Below, in pieces: positions 30,465 to 42,210 of a stretch of 64,000 bases of DNA. Position numbers and translations under genes: made by a program. The notes under the pieces were generated by a model. That model did no database searches, was not told the origin of the DNA, and saw nothing but the letters and a program-made list of their open reading frames with translations. Position 1 is the first letter of the stretch. Each line of letters opens with the position of its first letter. Origin of the DNA: Batillaria attramentaria (taxonomy: Eukaryota; Mollusca; Gastropoda; Batillariidae); the NCBI GenBank assembly GCA_018292915.2, contig JACVVK020000147.1, positions 1,224,501 to 1,288,500 of the forward strand, read 5' to 3'.

Positions 30465-30747
30465 GGGCCCGTATGTAATAGTCGAGGTTAGGACTTTTAG
30501 CCCCGGGTTAGGGTTTAACCTCGCACTAAACTAGCTCTAGGGTTAAATTTTCTGTTGTTTTTGTTTCTGTTGTTAAATCAAGAAGCGGGCCCATACCAGC
30601 AAGGTGCCTAAGCCGTTATAGAGGAATTTTTCTTCCTTTCTTCGCTTCATTTTTTTAAATTTAATTTGCTTTGGGGTTTCTTTTGTCCTAGTCTGGGTTA
30701 GGCCCGTAGGTTAGGTTAAATTAACCTCGACTTTTACCCACGGGCCC
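30465..30747. mobile_element. 283-bp MITE-like element with GGGCCCGT ends
   Basis: GGGCCCGTATGTAATAGTCG-AGGTTA at the left is nearly complementary to TAACCTCGACTTTTACCCAC-GGGCCC at the right (about 25 bp, three mismatches). No clear target duplication. Confidence 0.7.
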
Positions 30748-31164
30748 AGGTATAAAGAAATATATCTTCATACGCTGGACAAACCAACAGAAAAAGCTTT
30801 TCATCTTTATTGGCCATGTGACACAGTGTCTCTATAAAGATTCTTTGATTTTCTTTTGAGACGGAAATAAACATGAAGCAAGCGTGACACATTGCGCATT
30901 TAACCCTTTCAGCACTGAAGGAATCTCAGTAGCGATAACGCTCTCTGCCTGGGAGTTTTTCCAAGTATGCTAGATCTAAAGCTGGGCTCTTTGCATACAA
31001 AACCCTATTTCTCAAGAAGAATTGGATCCTATCTTAGAGGAGAATTTTCCACTGTGCAGAGCGTATGAGAGTCGGTCACATGCACGCATATTATTGTTAG
31101 GGTCTGCGAGACCGTAGGTGGTACTGTGGCAGGGCTGAAAGTGTTAAATGGGAGTAATGCTATT
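30748..31164. other. No gene seen
   Basis: Nothing recognised. Confidence 0.3.
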
Positions 31165-31455
31165 ATTTTTATGCTCACAGATCGTTCTGAGCTGTCTCCG
31201 TGGTATCTATCATCACACCACTTAGACACCTGCACAGTCATAGCGTCTGTGATGCTGGCACTGAGCCAACAGAAGCGTACTCGATAACGTGCGTCCACAC
31301 TAAGCGTTCGAGGACTGTCGTAGAAGTTGAATGTTCGACCGCATGGCAGAGTGTAAACGACAGTGTATCGCATTAAAAGCTGTACTAATCATCATGGCTA
31401 GAGTATATCGAGCGGACAGGCGCATCCAAGAGCGAAACTGTTCCAAAACTAATAG
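31165..31455 (+). repeat. Dispersed repeat family G, copy 2
   Basis: ATCGTTCTGAGCTGTCTCCG, TGGTATCTATCATCACACCA, GGCACTGAGCCAACAGAAGC and TATCGAGCGGACAGGCGCA match 60850-61185 in order. Confidence 0.7.
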
Positions 31456-32050
31456 GCTGGCTGACTTGGCCTAAGCCTGCTCTTAAACTGGGCACAGCGC
31501 GCGAAACACACATGTGCACATCACAGTCGTTGCGCTCGGTGTGTCTACTAACTACAAAAGTGAACAGCTGTGCTCGGTGACAAACCGATTGAAGATGCAC
31601 TGTCCGCCATGTTTGCGCGCCGAGTGACGTAGTACAGCCAATCAGAATTCTGTTGTGGAAACCACAGACACAGCTGTAGCTATTGAAATCCAGGTTGCTG
31701 TGATGACGCCACAGCGGCGGAAACCCCCAAAATCACAACTGTGTCACAACTGTGGGACAGCACTTGTGGCGCTCCGCAGTGCTCAGTTAAGAGCCGGCTT
31801 TAGCGAAGATGGAATAAACTCGTTTAACAGTGCAGGGCAGGAGGAGGAAACCCAGTAAGAAGGGGAAAAGGACAAAAAACCCTGAAGGTTTTAGATTCAA
31901 AGGCCCTGATTAGCCTCGTGGTGTCGAAAGGCTTCCTGTAATTTTTAACTGTGAGACTGACGTCACAGATGACGCAGAATTTGGTGGTTGTATCTTTATT
32001 GAATGAATCGGCTGCTTGTTTCCTGTTAGGTTATAAATAACCTCCTGCTA
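31456..32050. other. No gene seen
   Basis: A short frame containing CHNCGTALVALRSAQ (31655-31858) has no recognised domain and no splice context. Confidence 0.3.
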
Positions 32051-32052
32051 GG

Positions 32053-32120
32053 GTGGGTGGCTGGAGGTTTTAACGTCCTTTTCCACCTCATACGTGGGAT
32101 ATCAAAGGCGGTCCAAAGGT
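32053..32120 (-). mobile_element. SINE-A 3' fragment
   Basis: GGTGGGTGGCTGGAGGTTTT and AACGTCCTTTTCCACC on the minus strand. Confidence 0.8.
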
Positions 32121-32146
32121 AAACGCAGTATCACTATTCAGTACCA

Positions 32147-32320
32147 AAGTGGGTGGGTGTTGGGGGTTTAACGTCCTTTTCCACCACATACGGGTGATAT
32201 CAAAGACGGGGCAACGATGAAAAAGCCATGCACAACTATTTGGCCCCAGCCGGGATACGAAACTAACGACCCGAGCATATAGAAGTCCAACGCTCTACCA
32301 TTCGGCCACCCCGCTCCCTC
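32147..32320 (-). mobile_element. SINE-A with 15-bp target duplication
   Basis: CACTATTCAGTACCA at 32132-32146 and 32321-32335. Complete antisense copy. Confidence 0.95.
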
Positions 32321-32436
32321 CACTATTCAGTACCAGAGAAGTACTATGCTGATGGTGTTATGGTCAGGGGATACTTTTAATAAAAATAATAATAAAACCA
32401 TGCCCAAATTTACCCTTTAAAAAAAAGGGGGGGGGG

Positions 32437-32545
32437 TGAGCGGTGGGCTAACAGGTAGCGCGTCCGATTTAACGCTGAGCTACTGAACGGCCGTCACCAT
32501 GTCATGGCGAATGAAGCGGTGGGTTCGAGCCCAGGTCTGTGTTTT
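32437..32545 (+). mobile_element. SINE-D head fragment
   Basis: GGGGTGAGCGGTGGGCTAAC, GGCCGTCACCATG and GTGGGTTCGAGCCCAGGTC; truncated after the B box. Confidence 0.8.
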
Positions 32546-32599
32546 TAACTGCAGTTTTTAATCTCAGACACCCAACCAACAACAGTATGGACGTACACA

Positions 32600-32624
32600 T
32601 TCGCCCCCCCCCCCTCACACACAC

Positions 32625-32675
<51 letters not shown>

Positions 32676-32747
32676 CCCCCACACCACACCCCCACCCCCC
32701 CCCCACCCCCCCACGTTGTGAACCCGCCCCCCCGGCCACCCCCCCCG

Positions 32748-32786
<39 letters not shown>

Positions 32787-32793
32787 ACCCCCT
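32600..32793. repeat. (CA)n and long C-rich run
   Basis: CA 32617-32670; nearly pure C 32688-32792. The latter is prone to sequencing error. Confidence 0.97.
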
Positions 32794-33534
32794 CGGACCT
32801 ACACAGTCAGTTCCTGTTTTGTAATGATCCGATTGTCACAGCCCCATTCAGGCAGGCACGTTCAACCCGTCGGCCTGATTGGAATTTAAATGCATAACGC
32901 CTCCAACACAGGGCGAAGGTAATTGGGCAGGACGCAGCGAACAAAATGGTGTCATTTACCCAGATGAAAGGCTTAGGCTGGTTTAGTTTTACAAATACTG
33001 GCTCTTTCACCTGGCTGATAAACACGGAAACTATCTTTAACGGACACTCCCAACCCACACTTTTCAACCGATTTCCTCTCGTTGACCGATTTGATGTATT
33101 CGTTGAATCTGATTGAGGCATTCGTGGAAAGTACGCTGGGTACGCGCCCTATAAGGCACAAAGAAACAGGTGTTCCCTTTTCGATTTTATCGCAGCAAAA
33201 AAAAAAAAAATAGGGTCATTCCGTAGGGTTGTTGTTGCTGATTTTGTTGTTGGTCGGTCCTTCTTGTAGTGGGGTTGGAAAACCTTTAACACTTTTCGTA
33301 CCGGCCATACAAGGGGAATTATTTCCGTGACAACCCGGACCACTCGGCAGTAAACTCATCTTTTCTAAGGACACTTCCTACTGCAGTAAAGACGGGTATG
33401 CTTAATGTACTTTTCACTCCCATCGAACGAAATGCATATTCAAAGCAAAAGTCAGATGAGGACGGGATATTTGGTGAGGCCAATGGTGCACAATCTGCGC
33501 TGAGCGGACTACTGGTACACAGCCCTCATCGGCA
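32794..33534. other. No gene recognised
   Basis: Minus-strand frame over 32807-33121 (104 residues, no repeats, no known domain) is the only non-repeat open frame. It has no splice or database support that I can offer. Confidence 0.25.
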
Positions 33535-33535
33535 A

Positions 33536-33540
<5 letters not shown>

Positions 33541-33570
<30 letters not shown>

Positions 33571-34049
33571 GGGGGGGGGGCTGCCCCAACTCTTTGCTGG
33601 TTCCAGTGGTGTTCCTCCCTGGTAATGGGTGGAATCCACGGAGGGCTCGGAAGTTGGGGCAATTTTTATTATGCATGATGACTATGATGGAGATGAGGAT
33701 GATGGTAAGATGATGCTATGGAGGTCCGTGTGGTTTGGGACTGCGGGACAGGGCCGCATTCCACGCTTCCTGTCATAAATATCCCGACATTAACCAGGTC
33801 CGGGAACAACGGCACCTGCGGTGCCGGCCGTGTAATCATCCACATCAGAAGCACCCCCAAAGTCACACCCGTGAAGTGGGTGAAGCTCGGCTGTGTGGCA
33901 ACAGCCTCCCCATTGGGCCCCATAGCACACCCGCTCTGGGTAGGAGCCGACCTAGGTAGGAAAAATCCCGCTTGCCTCGGCTGGGACTCGAACCCGGGTC
34001 TCCCGGTCCATAGTCCGAAGTGGCTAACCACTACACTACGGGGGCCGGT
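33541..34049 (-). mobile_element. SINE-B, full length, antisense
   Basis: ACATTTTTTT occurs at both flanks (about 33535 and 34050). Tail to the left as a T/G run, head TACGGGGGCC at 34037-34046. About 510 bp, as for the 8539-9049 copy, with a small internal deletion near 33845. Confidence 0.9.
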
Positions 34050-34647
34050 ACATTTTTTTTTTTTTTTTTTTTTAACAACGGAAATTATTATGTTGCCTGT
34101 GTGCTATTATAATGGGCAGTCGATTAAAGGTTACTCTCCCCCTTCCCCTCTCCCTCCCTCTCCTGTATTTTCATTGTTATTATTATGATGCTGTATGCTG
34201 TGACAGCATTCGCCGTACTACCTTGTGAATGTTCACAGGCGGAGGCTATAAATAGGCTTCTGGCCTTTTGCCACCGCCTGAATACTTGTTTGTGTGAACT
34301 GGCCAGCAGAATAAAACCATGTTTTAAATCAAAGGATGTACAATCTGTTTTTTCTTCTTCTTCTTTTTTTTTTTAGTATTTACAATTATGGTGTCTGTTC
34401 TTGTACGTGTACGTTTATGTTTTGATTTTTGTTGTTTTTTGTTGTTTTTCTTTTTCTTTTTTGTGGATGTACGTTTGCATGTGTTTCAATGACAGCTTAT
34501 GTTAAAACAGTATGCGTGGGCAATTTCACAACTACGAATCAATTTTTTCAACGTCATATTCAAACAAGACACAAATGTCTACAGTATTACCATATTTAAA
34601 CAGCGGCCCAAACTGACTTTGATAGGGGATGGGGTTCCTGCATTAAT
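34050..34647. other. No gene seen
   Basis: Poly(T) tracts. 34375-34560 resembles 16490-16640 (GGTGTCTGTT, GTACGTTTGCATGTGTTTCA, GTTAAAACAGT, CACAACTACGAATCAATTTT), a dispersed repeat of unknown type. Confidence 0.5.
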
Positions 34648-34884
34648 GGGAATAGAGTTAATCTGCTAATGACTTGAATAATGGGAATAGAGTTAATCTG
34701 CTAATGACTTGAATAATGGGAATAGAGTTAATCTGCTAATGACTTGAATAATGGGAATAGAGTTAATCTGCTAATGACTTGAATAATGGGAATAGAGTTA
34801 ATCTGCTAATGACTTGAATAATGGGAATAGAGTTAATCTGCTAATGACTTGAATAATGGGAATAGAGTTAATCTGCTAATGACC
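34648..34884. repeat. 35-bp minisatellite, about 6.8 copies
   Basis: GGGAATAGAGTTAATCTGCT followed by AATGACTTGAATAAT repeats without a change from 34648 to 34884 (starts at 34648, 34683, 34718, 34753, 34788, 34823, 34858). Confidence 0.98.
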
Positions 34885-35699
34885 GCGATCGAGGTGACGG
34901 CAAGCTAAGCGCTTGCGTGCTGGTTACCCGAATCCCGGTTTTCCCCTTAAGCGGTTTGGGTTTTTGGGGGTTTTTTTGCTTTAGTTTAGCACAAAACAAC
35001 CGGATCACGGTGATCAGTAAGCAAGCGCTTGGCAAGCCAGCACCGGGATGGCGGTGATCAGTAGGCAGTGAGCGTCAAACAATCTGTGGATGATATGTGA
35101 TTGGGCGTTGAGTGGACTGTGAGCGGACTATCTTCTATTTTGGAAAAAAAAAAAAAAAAAAAAAAGGGTAGGGATGGGTTTTACCTGTCTGTCTACTTTG
35201 GGAAATTCCAAGGCTTGAAATTTTGCACAGGGTTGCAAACATATTTTTAAAAACATTCTTTGAAAATTTCAGTTTTGCGTGTTGTGTTGTTATTTTTCTC
35301 TGATTTTTTTTTTTTTTTACTAACCCTTACAAACGGCCAGTACTCGGAGGATCACAATGAAAATATCGCCCAGTGTTTTGTTTTGTTTTGTTTTGTTTTG
35401 TTTTATTTTATTTTGTTTTTGTTTGTTGTTTTTTTGGTTTTTTTTTTTTTTTTTTGGGGGGGGGGGTTTGGGGAGGGGGCGTTGGGTTGGGGTTTTTTTT
35501 TGGTCTTCTGTTTGTTTGTTTGTTTGTTTGTTTTTTTGTTTGTTTGTTTGTTTGTTTGTTTGTTTGGAGGTTTTTGTTTGTTGTTGTTGTCGTTGTTGTT
35601 GTTGTTTCTGGCTTGGCTTGCTTTAGTTTAATTTATCTGTCTTATATATACCGACGTTTGTATACATGTAAGTAATTGTACCCCTGTCAATTTTCATAT

Positions 35700-35700
<1 letters not shown>
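34885..35700. other. No gene seen; T-rich low complexity
   Basis: A run near 35143, then T/TG-rich 35290-35610. AAGCGCTTG appears twice in opposite flanking contexts (34908, 35023). Confidence 0.4.

Positions 35701-35786
<86 letters not shown>
35701..35786. repeat. (CA)n microsatellite
   Basis: About 42 units, nearly pure. Confidence 0.98.
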
Positions 35787-35787
<1 letters not shown>

Positions 35788-36174
35788 TACATTTTTAAAA
35801 AGCGAAAAATTCGCCCAGTAAAGAGTGAGTTGTGGCGGGATGAACGTTAGAGCAACAACAGAAACACACGATTTCCTTATTCAACGTAAAAGCTGGTTCG
35901 TGGACTGAAGTCGGGATGATGTCACTCAGTCGTCAGTGGCTAGATCAAGTTCTTGCGGTTGCCGGAGCGCATGGTCGTGAATAGTCCGGCCTAATCCCTC
36001 ACTAGATCCCAGGTTGAAAGCTGTGAGTTTGCGCGGTTTCCATTAGTGAAGGACTGAGGTCTGGAAAAACTAACAACAATAGACCGACGAATTAACGGCT
36101 CACGCCTGGGGTCGCGCCTAACATGTGTCATGCGCTCTCAGGGGTATGTGGTCTGTGAAGTCACTGCTGGACGG
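35787..36174. other. No gene seen
   Basis: Nothing recognised. Confidence 0.3.
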
Positions 36175-36312
36175 GCATAACCTAACACGCACGCTCACGT
36201 GAATTACACGCATTCTCTCATACACACTGGACACGAACACATTACAATCACGTGGTGCGAAGGGTCAGCTCAGCTAGTTAAAGTTTCGGGATTTAGAATA
36301 AAATAAATACAA
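36175..36312 (-). mobile_element. SINE-C fragment
   Basis: AACACGCACGCTCACGTGAA, CACGTGGTGCGAAGGGTCAG on the minus strand. Confidence 0.75.
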
Positions 36313-36399
36313 CAACTGAATCAGCTGTTTTTGGAGTTATTGTAGTAGTAAAATAAGGGCCGGCTTACAAACACTGTGACTTAGCTGCATCGCAATGAT

Positions 36400-36468
36400 T
36401 ATTCAATTCAATTCAATTCAATTCAATATAACTTTATTGTCTGTCGATGGCAGAAAATTTTCTTCTGG

Positions 36469-36539
<71 letters not shown>

Positions 36540-36540
36540 T
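36400..36540. repeat. (ATTCA)n and (CA)n microsatellites
   Basis: ATTCA x6 at 36393-36423 and CA 36472-36538. Confidence 0.97.
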
Positions 36541-36811
36541 AATTTATCTAGACATATAAATCCATACATATTAATTTTACATATTAATACACATTAATTA
36601 ATAAATTATTTGTATTGTAAAACTACCCCCGGGATGGGAGCATGCTTACGAGTTAACATTGTGTTAGCTAAGACAGCTTAAGATCTGACCCCTCTATTGA
36701 GAAGCGAAGGAAAAGCCGCCAAGGTTAAGATTGGGTTGAACATACATGATCCAAAGACCATGGTATACTGTGCCCACGGTCTTATGCCTGTACCCTAGCT
36801 TCATGACAAGC

Positions 36812-37081
36812 ATCACTTTGCTAGTTCTCTCCGGGTACTCCGGCGTCCTCCCCCTCTGCTTTGGAAATGTTCAGTCCACAAAATTTGAAACTAACTGCAA
36901 TTTTAAAAATTCCGACACTTAAATTGCTGAGCTGGCCCTTTAATGTGTTCATGTCCAGTGTGTGAGAGAATGCGTGTGATTCACGTGAGCGTGCGGGATG
37001 GGTTTAGCTCGCGGCGCTTTGAGCAAAGTATTTGGGATATAGCGCCTATATCAATGAGATTATTATTATTATTATTATTAG
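36812..37081 (+). mobile_element. SINE-C 3' two thirds
   Basis: TTCTCTCCGGGTACTCCGGC, CCCCTCTGCTTTGGAAATGT, TCACGTGAGCGTGCG and TATAGCGCCTATATCA with (ATT)n. Confidence 0.85.
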
Positions 37082-37372
37082 TTTATTGAAGGTGTTGTTC
37101 AGGGATGTTCCCCCTGACAGTGTCTTCAGTTTCTCAAAAGAGTCCAATTTATTTTATAAAATATAGACACCGCAAAATTCTATGGACTTTCTTCGACAAA
37201 ATTCTATGGACTTTCTTCGACTGTCCCTCAATAAGTCTTGGACTTAACGACATGAAATGTCTCGGTTATCTCATTGAAACCAGATATATTTTTTAATATA
37301 TATTTACATCTTGTATCAATGAATACCCTTTTATTTATTTGTTTTTTAATGGCCTGGCGGAGAAAGGCCTTA

Positions 37373-37440
37373 CTCAGCCGCGAAATAGTCTGTGTTACTG
37401 GCTGCGGCGTTCAGCACTAAAAACTCGCTCATTTGCTCAC
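37373..37440 (+). repeat. Hairpin motif E, copy
   Basis: AGCCGCGAAATAGTCTGTGT, GCTGCGGCGTTCAGCACTAA then degenerate ACTC repeats. See 45551-45640. Confidence 0.6.
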
Positions 37441-38611
37441 CCGCTCACCATAGCGCGCTCCTTGAGATCGCATAACACAAAGGTGTTTGCGGTCGCTGAA
37501 GCGCAAGATGCCAAAACCAACACAGGAAACGGCGGCTTCCGGTCATGGCCTGTCCGGTTACTCCCTACTACAATGGCGACCCGAGGGCCCGACCGGCGAC
37601 CACGGGCCCTCCAGGTGCACACGACACTTGTCTTTTGTTGCTGGCGACGTGGTCCCCAGTCTCCCGGACGCGTTCAAACCGCTCAACCAGGAAAAGTGAT
37701 GAAAACAGCGCAAGCGGCGGTATTGTGATGTGTGTAAAGAGATGTATAGACAGGGCCTGACTGATTGGGATGGTCAGGAAGACTGACTTAACAATTAAAA
37801 TAACTAAATAAATACACAAATAAAGTGGGAAAAGTTGCATAAAGTATAAAATTTTAGATATTAAAATGAAAAATTGGGCTTAATGCCTATCCAAAATTTT
37901 CTATTATTATGTCCCAAGATCTCCACTTAGGAGGAAGGGGCGTTAAGCTCATAAACTACACACATACAGACGTAGTGTGATGACTGTAACTCTGTGGTTG
38001 TAGATATGGTTATTAAAACCAATTATACTGCCATACCTGCCTGAATTGAAAAATACCTGCCTGACTGACACCACAAAAAAAGAAAGAAAAAAACAACTTC
38101 ACTGCTTTTGTTTATAAATGAACGATTTTGTCAAGGTTCCACTCTCGTTATCACCATAACTGTCTCTAAAGTGTCATGGTCTCCATAAATTGTCCATCTG
38201 AATTTTCCTGAATGTTATAAAGTGTGATAACGGCCGGGATATTCCCCTATCTCCCGGGAAACCGGGGTGGCCGAATGGTAGAGCTTCTGATGCTCGGGTC
38301 GTGAGTTCGTATCTCGGCTGGGGCCAAATATTTGTGCTGGGTTTTCATCGTTGCCCCGTGTTTCGTATCACCCGAATGTGGTGGAAAAGGACGTTAAACC
38401 CCCAAACACCCACACACCCACCCACCCCCTATCTCCCCACTTCCCATGTGTAGTGGTAAATACGCCTAAACGCAATAAACTTGACTTGACTTGAATGAGT
38501 CGTGGATGGCATTTTGTTGTACAGTTCGCTGCATGGCTACTTTGTCGTAGTAATGGTGATGAGGAGGAAATCAGCAGCACCAGCAAAGAAACTACAAAAC
38601 TGACAGAAAAT
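37427..38611. repeat. 1185-bp tandem duplication, copy 1
   Basis: Identical to 38612-39797 except for one extra A in an A run (near 38093/39278). Contains a GC-rich 200-bp block, an unrecognised 62-codon frame (MPKPTQETAASGHGLSGYSL..., ATG at 37508) and a SINE-A. The junction shares GCT with the right flank. Confidence 0.97.
38256..38425 (+). mobile_element. SINE-A in duplication copy 1, 12-bp target duplication
   Basis: CCCCTATCTCCC at 38244-38255 and 38426-38437. A 7-bp deletion shortens the head after TAGAGC. Confidence 0.92.
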
Positions 38612-39797
38612 GCTCATTTGCTCACCCGCTCACCATAGCGCGCTCCTTGAGATCGCATAACACAAAGGTGTTTGCGGTCGCTGAAGCGCAAGATGCCAAA
38701 ACCAACACAGGAAACGGCGGCTTCCGGTCATGGCCTGTCCGGTTACTCCCTACTACAATGGCGACCCGAGGGCCCGACCGGCGACCACGGGCCCTCCAGG
38801 TGCACACGACACTTGTCTTTTGTTGCTGGCGACGTGGTCCCCAGTCTCCCGGACGCGTTCAAACCGCTCAACCAGGAAAAGTGATGAAAACAGCGCAAGC
38901 GGCGGTATTGTGATGTGTGTAAAGAGATGTATAGACAGGGCCTGACTGATTGGGATGGTCAGGAAGACTGACTTAACAATTAAAATAACTAAATAAATAC
39001 ACAAATAAAGTGGGAAAAGTTGCATAAAGTATAAAATTTTAGATATTAAAATGAAAAATTGGGCTTAATGCCTATCCAAAATTTTCTATTATTATGTCCC
39101 AAGATCTCCACTTAGGAGGAAGGGGCGTTAAGCTCATAAACTACACACATACAGACGTAGTGTGATGACTGTAACTCTGTGGTTGTAGATATGGTTATTA
39201 AAACCAATTATACTGCCATACCTGCCTGAATTGAAAAATACCTGCCTGACTGACACCACAAAAAAAGAAAGAAAAAAAACAACTTCACTGCTTTTGTTTA
39301 TAAATGAACGATTTTGTCAAGGTTCCACTCTCGTTATCACCATAACTGTCTCTAAAGTGTCATGGTCTCCATAAATTGTCCATCTGAATTTTCCTGAATG
39401 TTATAAAGTGTGATAACGGCCGGGATATTCCCCTATCTCCCGGGAAACCGGGGTGGCCGAATGGTAGAGCTTCTGATGCTCGGGTCGTGAGTTCGTATCT
39501 CGGCTGGGGCCAAATATTTGTGCTGGGTTTTCATCGTTGCCCCGTGTTTCGTATCACCCGAATGTGGTGGAAAAGGACGTTAAACCCCCAAACACCCACA
39601 CACCCACCCACCCCCTATCTCCCCACTTCCCATGTGTAGTGGTAAATACGCCTAAACGCAATAAACTTGACTTGACTTGAATGAGTCGTGGATGGCATTT
39701 TGTTGTACAGTTCGCTGCATGGCTACTTTGTCGTAGTAATGGTGATGAGGAGGAAATCAGCAGCACCAGCAAAGAAACTACAAAACTGACAGAAAAT
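38612..39797. repeat. 1186-bp tandem duplication, copy 2
   Basis: Second copy of 37427-38611, with one extra A. The SINE-A and its target duplication are copied too, so the segmental duplication is younger than that SINE insertion. Confidence 0.97.
39442..39611 (+). mobile_element. SINE-A in duplication copy 2
   Basis: Same insertion as at 38256-38425, multiplied by the tandem duplication and not by retroposition. Confidence 0.92.
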
Positions 39798-39823
39798 GCT
39801 TATCCCCCACCCCCACCCCCCAC

Positions 39824-39862
<39 letters not shown>

Positions 39863-40389
39863 CAGTTTGTAATCACTTTGTGATCTGCTATTGCGAGGTT
39901 GCTATAAATGAATGTTTACCGAGCATACCATAAGATCTTGTTTCCTTGTATCTCTCTACAAAACGCAAATAAATAAATCTGTTTAAACCAAATAAATGAA
40001 TAAATGAATGAAGTTGCCAATGTCCTAAAACCAGAATGTGCGAGAAAAATCAATTAATTGTTGATGTTTTTTGCCTTTTTCTTAGAGCACCCGAGGTAAA
40101 GATTTTACTTGAATAAAACGTGGCTTTTCCAACAATCAACACAAAACCTGGAGCATCTTTTAAAATCTTTTCGGGTCGCAATTTCACTCAAATTTCACTT
40201 ATGCTGAGATCGTCGTCAGGGCTTTCCAATTAATGTCAATAGTTGAATAAAAGTAAGGTCACTAATGGTCATTGATTTCACCGAAATACTAACAAACAAA
40301 CAAATTTCCCAAGAATAATTATTCCAAACACTCGATGGCGAGTGCAACCCCAAAACGCTCTATACAATTATGGTACTGGCCCAAGGTGC
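39798..40389. other. No gene seen
   Basis: C-rich and (CT)n at 39804-39859, then AT-rich single-copy-like sequence. Confidence 0.4.
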
Positions 40390-40555
40390 GGGGAGCCGGG
40401 GTGGTCGAATGGTAGAGCGTTGGACTTCTAATGCTCGGGTCGTGTGTTCGATCCCGGCTGGGGCCAAATATTTGTGCTGGCTTTTTCATCGTTGCCCCGT
40501 CTTTGATATCACCCTGTGTGGTGGAAAAGGAGGTTAAACACCCCGGGTACCCACC
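40390..40555 (+). mobile_element. SINE-A with 14-bp target duplication
   Basis: CTGGCCCAAGGTGC at 40376-40389 and 40556-40569. Confidence 0.95.
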
Positions 40556-40569
40556 CTGGCCCAAGGTGC

Positions 40570-41227
40570 AGCGCTTGATTCACCCACTACGGAATTCGCC
40601 AGTAAACACATTACTGGCTTTCACTTTCAGGAAACACAAACTACCGGCCCGCCCGTGCGCACTGCTCGCTGAAAGTAAATTTACTCTGTGATAACGTGTT
40701 TGACAAGCCGGATGTTTGTAAGATCAATACATACTGACATAAACGTACTCATTCCTTCGGAACCGTACGGACGACTTTGTTATATCAATAGCACGCGACA
40801 GAGTAAGCTCAGTGTTGTGACGTATTAGTGATGTCAAATGCGCGCGCGAGTGACGGGATTACCGTGTAGATTTTACGTTAGGCCTAGCGATCGATGAAAC
40901 ATGACGTAAACTGACAATGCGTGGCAATTTTTTTTTTTTTTTTTTTAATCAGCCGTGTGAAAAAATGATAGCGGTTTGTATGCCGGGACAAAGTTAGCAA
41001 GGCGTTGTCAGGTTTGTTTTAAAATAATAGTATGCGTATTGAAAAGGGAGCGGGGGGGGGGGGATGCCACTGAGGAAGCTATGAGGCGGTTTGTCGAAAA
41101 AAGTGATGCTCGATTTAAAGTCTCAGCGAGGGTAAAATAGCGCACGGAAAGAATGGAAGCAGTTTCTTTCAAATGTTTGACAGGGTAACGTCAGAGGAGG
41201 TTTTTTCTGAAAACCGTTTTCGTACTG
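40570..41227. other. No gene seen
   Basis: T run near 40929 and a G run near 41053; otherwise nothing recognised. Confidence 0.3.
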
Positions 41228-41229
41228 CG

Positions 41230-41270
<41 letters not shown>

Positions 41271-41813
41271 TCTTCACCAACTCTTCGCCAGCTTCGGTGG
41301 TGTTCCTACATGGGTTGACTCCACGGATGGCTTGGAAGATGGGGCACTTTTATTATGCATGATGGTGAGGATGGGAATGAAGCTATGGCGGTCCATCGTG
41401 GTTTGGGGCTGCGTGACAGGGCCGCATTCGACGCTTCCTGTCATCGATCTCTTAGCCTTAACCAGGCCCAGGATCAGCGGCACCTGCAGTGCCGGCCGTG
41501 TAATCATCCACATAATGAGACGTGTCTGCTTTAATTTAAAAAACAAACAAACACAATAATAATAATAAATAAAATAAAAACTCATTCACTCATTCACTCA
41601 TGAGATGTGTCTTACAAGGGAAGCAACCCCGAAGTCGCGCCCCTGCAGTGGATCTCAGTCGTGTGGCAACCGCTTCCCCATTGGGCCCGTAGCACACCCG
41701 CTCTGGGTAGGAGCCGATCTAGGTGGGGAAAATCCCGCTTGCCTCGGCTGGGATTCGAATCCGGGCCTCCCGGTCCATGGTCCGAAGTGCCCACCTTACT
41801 ACGTGGGCCGGTG
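41228..41813 (-). mobile_element. SINE-B, diverged, interrupted by a ~90-bp A-rich insert
   Basis: 3' part 41228-41520 and 5' part 41600-41813 are in order. Between them is an A-rich insert, and ATGAGACGTGTCT (41514-41526) recurs as ATGAGATGTGTCT (41600-41612), which looks like a target duplication. Confidence 0.8.
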
Positions 41814-41969
41814 CAGCCTCTAGTATTAGAGAAAAATTATGCCGTTTTCTCTGAACGCGTGATGCTTTTCTTGTACAACCACTACGTCGTGTACGACTAG
41901 CCCAGTCAGCGCCTTCGCTTCAAAAACTCGCCTTAGGGCAACATTACGGCGATGCGAGTCTTCTCGATG

Positions 41970-42032
41970 TGATGTTATGTGATGTTATGTGATGTTATGT
42001 TATGTTATGTTATGTTATGTTATGTTATGTTA
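41970..42032. repeat. (TTATG)n pentanucleotide repeat
   Basis: TGTGATGTTA then TTATG units; a SINE-A inserted in it. Confidence 0.93.
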
Positions 42033-42202
42033 GGGGAGCCGGGGTGGTCGAATGGTAGAGCGTTGGACTTCTAATGCTCGGGTCGTGAGTTCGATCCCGG
42101 CTGGGGCCAAATATTTGTGCTGGCTTTTTCATCGTTGCCCCGTCTTTGATATCACCCTATGTGGTGGAAAAGGGCGTTAATCCCCCAAACACCCACCCAC
42201 CC
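42033..42202 (+). mobile_element. SINE-A inserted in (TTATG)n
   Basis: TTATGTTA present on both sides. Head and body complete. Confidence 0.92.
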
Positions 42203-42210
42203 TTATGTTA

